From: JAEULH01 sp963805915
GTDB taxonomy: Bacteria; Pseudomonadota; Alphaproteobacteria; Rhodospirillales; Defluviicoccaceae
Length of the DNA stretch: 64,000 nt
Assembly (NCBI GenBank): GCA_963805915.1
Contig: CAWDWD010000010.1
Span: 182,528-246,527, forward strand
Direction: 5' to 3'
Part shown: piece by piece, positions 60,631 to 64,000 of the stretch
Layout of the letters: every line of letters begins with the position of its first letter
How positions within the stretch are numbered: the stretch's first letter is position 1
Notes under the pieces: model-generated
Seen by the model: the letters and a program-made list of their open reading frames with translations, nothing else
The model's database searches: none
What the model was told of the DNA's origin: nothing
Position numbers and translations under genes: made by a program

Positions 60631-60990
60631 TTACACGTCCTTTCTCATGCGATTGTTCATCGTGACCGACGAATGACATGACTTGCAGACGCTCATTAAG
60701 TTCGATGGGCGATTGTCCAATGAACAGCCATTTTCGTGGTGCACTTCTGAAGAGATTGCTTGGCTGCACAGCTCGCACCAGGGGCTTGTCTGAAGTTTCT
60801 GTACCCTTATCCGCTTCCATGCGTATGCACGATAGCAGTTCTTCGGATACCTATCGCGACAAGCGGCTAGCGAAACATCATCCGAACGGCCTGCGGCTCC
60901 TCCTGTCGGGCACAATGGTTTCCATGGCACTGCCGAGCGATCTCCAGCTTGCGCGTGTTGAGAGGAGCGAACGTCGCTCATCGCGACCAA
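60631..60990 (-). CDS. phage HNH endonuclease
   Basis: Compact HNH nuclease with the zinc-binding pairs in WCELCSQAIS and CKSCHSSV and the catalytic histidines in SEVHHENGC; DNRPSNLMSVC is the N-containing part of the motif. The preceding YAWKRIRVQKLQ is typical of phage HNH proteins encoded just before terminase genes. In HK97-type phages these work with TerL in cos-site cleavage. 119 residues; start at 60990 or at the ATG three codons later. First gene of the HNH-TerS-TerL set. Confidence 0.88.
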   Translation of the reverse strand: MVAMSDVRSSQHAQAGDRSAVPWKPLCPTGGAAGRSDDVSLAACRDRYPKNCYRAYAWKRIRVQKLQTSPWCELCSQAISSEVHHENGCSLDNRPSNLMSVCKSCHSSVTMNNRMRKDV

Positions 60991-61497
60991 CCTTAGACTA
61001 GCGAATACCCGCAGAAATTATTTTCTGCTTGTCTTGCGTGCATCAGACTTGTCTACCCACATTGCTTGCATGCAAGCGCTGTTTCTAAGATACGCTTACA
61101 GCCTAAAGCAAAGCTCCCGAAACATTCATACACCTAATCAGGTGCATTGGATAGCTTATCTGTGGGAACGCTCAAAAGCAGAGCTACCCCGAAAAGGTTT
61201 CCCTGACGCGTTACTGCGCGGCGGATATCTCCGGCCAGACGCAAAGTTGCCGTCTGGCGCTCCATCCAGCGCCGCGCCGAGAGACCGTCAGGATTCGCCG
61301 TGTAAGGGCCGATTTTCATAGCGCCAAGACAAAGCGCTCTTCGAAGAAGGATGGCGTCGTCGGTGGAAAAAGTGGCTGGAGCGGCACCGCGTTCCGACCG
61401 CAGGCTTGAACGCCAAGCTTCGCCTGGGGGCAGCCAGAACTTCGCGCCCTCCGGTCTGCTCGATCCTTTCACCGCTGATCCGCAGCACCAAATGGTC

Positions 61498-61617
61498 GGC
61501 GTTGCGAGCCTGGGCATGAAGAGCGCCAAACGCCGCGGCATGGCACGCGCGCGCGTCGCGGTTGCACGCAAGCTCGCGGTGATCCTGCATCGCATGTAAG
61601 AGTTCCAGTTTCCGTCA
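61498..61617 (+). pseudogene. IS110-family transposase C-terminal remnant
   Basis: The frame reads GMKSAKRRGMARARVAVARK, then LAVILHRM-stop-EFQF, matching the usual IS110/IS116 ending ('ARKLAVILHRMW...FQF') with a stop codon in place of the Trp region. No other part of the element is recognisable. The rest of the 60991-61692 interval shows no further gene. Confidence 0.55.
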
Positions 61618-61692
61618 TGAAAAGAACGGAGCCTGCGTCGTTCCCGTGAGGACGATGGGGAGGCGATCTCGTTGAGAGTCCGGAGCCTCAAA

Positions 61693-62696
61693 CTCTGACT
61701 CGAAAAGGCTTGCATGGTTTCAAGGCCTTGCGAGGCGCCGGGTGAGCATGCGGATGTTGGCGACGAGCACCCAGGCGACGGCGCTGACGATGGTTGCCTT
61801 CGACATTCGCAGGATCGCCGAGCGCCAGCCCCTGCCCGAGTACGGCATCCGCATCGACCGTGGCGGGGTTGCCTCGAAATCCTTGGCGAGACGGCGGCAG
61901 CGGCCGAGCCAGGCGAAGGTGCGTTCAACGACCCAGCGGCGGGGCAAGAGCTCGAAGCCCAGTGCCGTGTCGGACCGCTTGATGATTGCGATGGTCCATC
62001 GGCCGAGAGCGGCGAGGGCCGTCTTCAGTTTGTCGCCGGCATAGCCACCGTCGGCGAAGAGATGGCGCAACCACGGGTAGAGGGTCCGGATCGAGGCGAT
62101 GACAGCGAGCGCGCCGTCGCGATCCTGGATGTCGGCGGGGTGCACCCGCAGCCCGACCAGGTTCCCGTCGGTGTCGGTGATGATGTGGCGCTTGCGGCCG
62201 TTCACTTTCTTGCCGGCGTCGTAGCCCCTGGGGCCGCCGCTTTCCGTGGTTTTCACCGACTGGCTGTCGATCACGCCGGCCGACGGACTGGCCTCCCGAC
62301 CCCCCGCTCGCGCGCGGCGACAACGAGCGCGTGATTGATCCGCGCCAGCGTCCCGTCCTGCGCCCAGCGGTAGAAATACCCCTGCACCATCGAGTAGGGC
62401 GGAAAGTCCTTCGCCAGCGCGCGCCACTGGCAGCCGGTCGTCGCCAGGTACAAGATGGCATTCACCACCGCGCGAAGCTCGGTCTCACGCGGGCGGCCAA
62501 TCGAATTCGCCTCGGGCATACGGCTCGATCAACGACCACTCCGCATCCGTCATGTCGCTTGCATACCGCAAACCTGGCCGCCGATACTTCGGCCGAGTGA
62601 TCTCGCTCCAGGGCACCGTGACCTCCATGACTTGTGTCGCAACAGCCAAGGAATCACAACCCATTGAGATCACTCAACCCTTTTTCGGTCAGGCTC
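61693..62696 (-). mobile_element. IS5-family insertion sequence
   Basis: About 1.0 kb. Imperfect terminal inverted repeats are visible: CTCTGACTCGAAAAGGCTTG at the left (61693-61712) and, read on the other strand, GCCTGACCGAAAAAGGGTTG at the right (62675-62696). A single transposase gene fills the element. No target duplication could be assigned. Confidence 0.7.
61720..62628 (-). pseudogene. IS5-family transposase (two frameshifts)
   Basis: Three frames together give one transposase: MEVTVPWSEITRPKY...MTDAEWSLIEPY, then MPEANSIGRPRETELRAVVN...NHALVVAARERG, then GVIDSQSVKTTESGGPRGYD and onwards to IRMLTRRLARP. DDE residues: Asp in VIDSQSVKT, Asp in FADGGYAGDK, and Glu in RWVVERTFAWLGRCRRL. 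Breaks near 62515 and 62300. Two frame changes do not fit the single -1 or +1 programmed shift of some IS5 groups, so this copy is inactive or the sequence has errors. Confidence 0.85.
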
Positions 62697-62884
62697 TCAG
62701 CTCGACTTTCCGCAATTTGGTCGGGCGGGAGGACCGGAGATGATGTCGCTCGCCATGCCGTATGATGGTCTTCTCGGCGAACTCGTGCTGCCGGTGGATC
62801 GGCCGAGCGGCGGCGTCGGCATGCGTTGGCGGCGATCGATCGAGGACACTTGCGCTGCCGGCGCAACTCAATTCTACGGATGCG

Positions 62885-64000
62885 ATGACGACACATCGCT
62901 TTCCCGCCGCTGCCGGTGCGGCGCTGGTGCCACCGGTCCTCGCCACTTGGTTGTCCTCCTTCCGTGACTTGCTTCACGGCACCGGTCTGGAAGCATGTTC
63001 TCGTCCTCGTCGCCGGGGGGCGGTGCTGGCACCGGGCAAGCGCACGGTCAGCGAGGCGCTGCGGGTGATGGGGTTGGCGGCAAGGCCGGGCTTCGCCCGC
63101 TACCATGAGGTGCTGAGCCGGGCGCGCTGGGATGCGCGAACCGTGGCGCGGAAGCTCCTCGCCCAGGTGCTCGACGTGTTCTTGCCGGCGGGCGAAGTGG
63201 TGATCGGCATCGATGACACGATCGAGCGCCGCTGGGGCGCCAGGATCAAGGCGGCATCTACCGGGATCCGGTGCGCTCGTCGCACGGCCACTTCGTCAAG
63301 GCCAGCGGCCTGCGCTGGCTGTCGCTGATGGTCGTCGTACCGATCCCCTGGGCCAACCGGCGCTGGGCGTTGCCGTTTCTGACGGTGCTGGCCCCGTCCG
63401 AGCGCTGGAGCGACGCGCGTGGGCGCCGCCACAAGAAGCTGACCGATTGGGCGCGCCAGGCGATCCTGCAGGCCAAGCACTGGCTGGCGAAGCGGCGCGT
63501 GATCATTGTCGCCAACTCCGGTTTCGCCGCACTCGATCTGATCGCGGCGGTGCGACAGCATGTTTGCCTGGTCACCCGGTTGCGGCTCGATGCCAGCCTG
63601 TTCGCGCCGGCACCGGCGCGGCGATCGGGGCAGCCCGGCCGGCCACCTCTCAAAGGCGCGCGTTTGCCGAAGCTCGCCGCGGTGCTGGCCGATCCCGGGA
63701 CCGTCTGGTCGTCGATCACGCTGCCGGAGTGGTACGGCGGCCAGCAGCGGACGCTCGAGATCATTTCCGGGATGGCGGTGTGGTATCACAGCGGCCTGCC
63801 GCCCGCGCCGATCCGCTGGGTGCTGGCGCGCGATCCCGCGGGGAAGCTGGCACCACAGGCGTTCCTGGCGACCGACGTCGAAACCACCCCGGCCGAAATC
63901 CTCGGCTGGTTCGTCTTGCGTTGGCGCGTCGAAACGACGTTCCAGGAAGTCCGCGCCCACCTCGGTGTCGAGACGCAGCGCCAATGGTCCGATCTGGCGA
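62885..64000 (+). pseudogene. DDE-superfamily transposase, IS701-like (frameshifted, cut by window end)
   Basis: Starts MTTHRFPAAAGAALVPPVLATW and carries GEVVIGIDDTIERRWGARIKA (first catalytic Asp). After one missing base near 63258 it continues YRDPVRSSHGHFVKASGLRW, VIIVANSGFAALDL (second acidic region altered, N in place of the usual D) and FVLRWRVETTFQEVRAHLGV with the Glu. This matches the DDE_5/IS701 type. The gene runs off the window. The frameshift, and possibly the Asn, suggest an inactive copy. Confidence 0.7.

Noticed and set aside
61134..61928. 264-codon reverse frame across the IS remnants
   Set aside because: Low-complexity Ser/Arg/Ala sequence spanning two unrelated mobile fragments; cannot be a gene.
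61720..62628. Programmed frameshifting in the IS5 transposase
   Set aside because: Two separate frame changes are needed and no slippery heptamer with the right spacing was seen; inactivation or error is simpler.

Overview
The window is high-GC DNA with SD-led, tightly packed operons and gene families typical of Alphaproteobacteria: MlaA beside an alpha/beta hydrolase, a MaoC-Pta/AckA/FabI operon, a putative anti-SD small RNA, and RTX proteins with a PrtD-type exporter. The gene content fits a Rhodospirillales-like organism that invests heavily in storage glucan. A glycogen-accumulating relative of Defluviicoccus is an attractive guess but the sequence does not prove it. No rRNA, tRNA or CRISPR array was found.

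Layout. (1) 0-10.6 kb, core genes: end of an alpha/beta hydrolase, mlaA, the reverse-strand operon pta(MaoC)-ackA-fabI, a cold-shock gene, a pyruvate-oxidase-like ThDP enzyme, and a DsbD-like reductase with its thioredoxin-fold partner. (2) 10.7-13.1 kb, a small-RNA candidate with a near-consensus promoter and a strong terminator. A group II intron sits directly behind that terminator, followed by the 5' end of a second intron and an IS256 transposase scrap that cuts off an ABC-transporter operon. (3) 13.1-23.3 kb, ABC ATPase, O-antigen ligase-like protein, polysaccharide export (Wza-like lipoprotein, outer-membrane barrel), a PPP phosphatase, an FkbM methyltransferase and a TPR-glycosyltransferase-like protein: a cell-surface polysaccharide region. 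(4) 23.5-25.0 kb, a TolC-family outer-membrane channel. (5) 25.6-36.0 kb, forward glucan block: glgA (GT4 type), a GH13 protein, glgE, treS-maltokinase fusion, glgB copy 1. (6) 36.0-48.7 kb, Rap1a-like and glycine-zipper small proteins, then an 8.4-kb RTX gene carrying an integrin-like seven-bladed FG-GAP propeller, its type I secretion ABC protein and HlyD adaptor. (7) 49.0-55.7 kb, reverse glucan block: glgB copy 2-glgX-malQ. (8) 55.8-58.2 kb, a DUF2934 protein with a histone-H1-like tail and two solute-binding proteins. (9) 58.3-64.0 kb, an AT-richer prophage packaging remnant (HNH, TerS, TerL) and a cluster of broken insertion sequences.

How it works together. The two glucan blocks encode the GlgE route (trehalose to maltose by TreS, maltose to maltose-1-phosphate by maltokinase, chain extension by GlgE), a nucleotide-sugar glucan synthase, two branching enzymes, a debranching enzyme and a 4-alpha-glucanotransferase: both synthesis and turnover of an alpha-glucan. 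Between them lies a complete surface-protein secretion unit whose likely TolC partner is some 20 kb upstream.

Caution. About twenty single-base frameshifts interrupt genes whose protein sequence continues cleanly in another frame, mostly between 28 and 51 kb. They look more like base-calling or assembly errors than real decay, but I cannot separate the two from this sequence. Frameshifted genes are annotated here over their whole span with the approximate break points.
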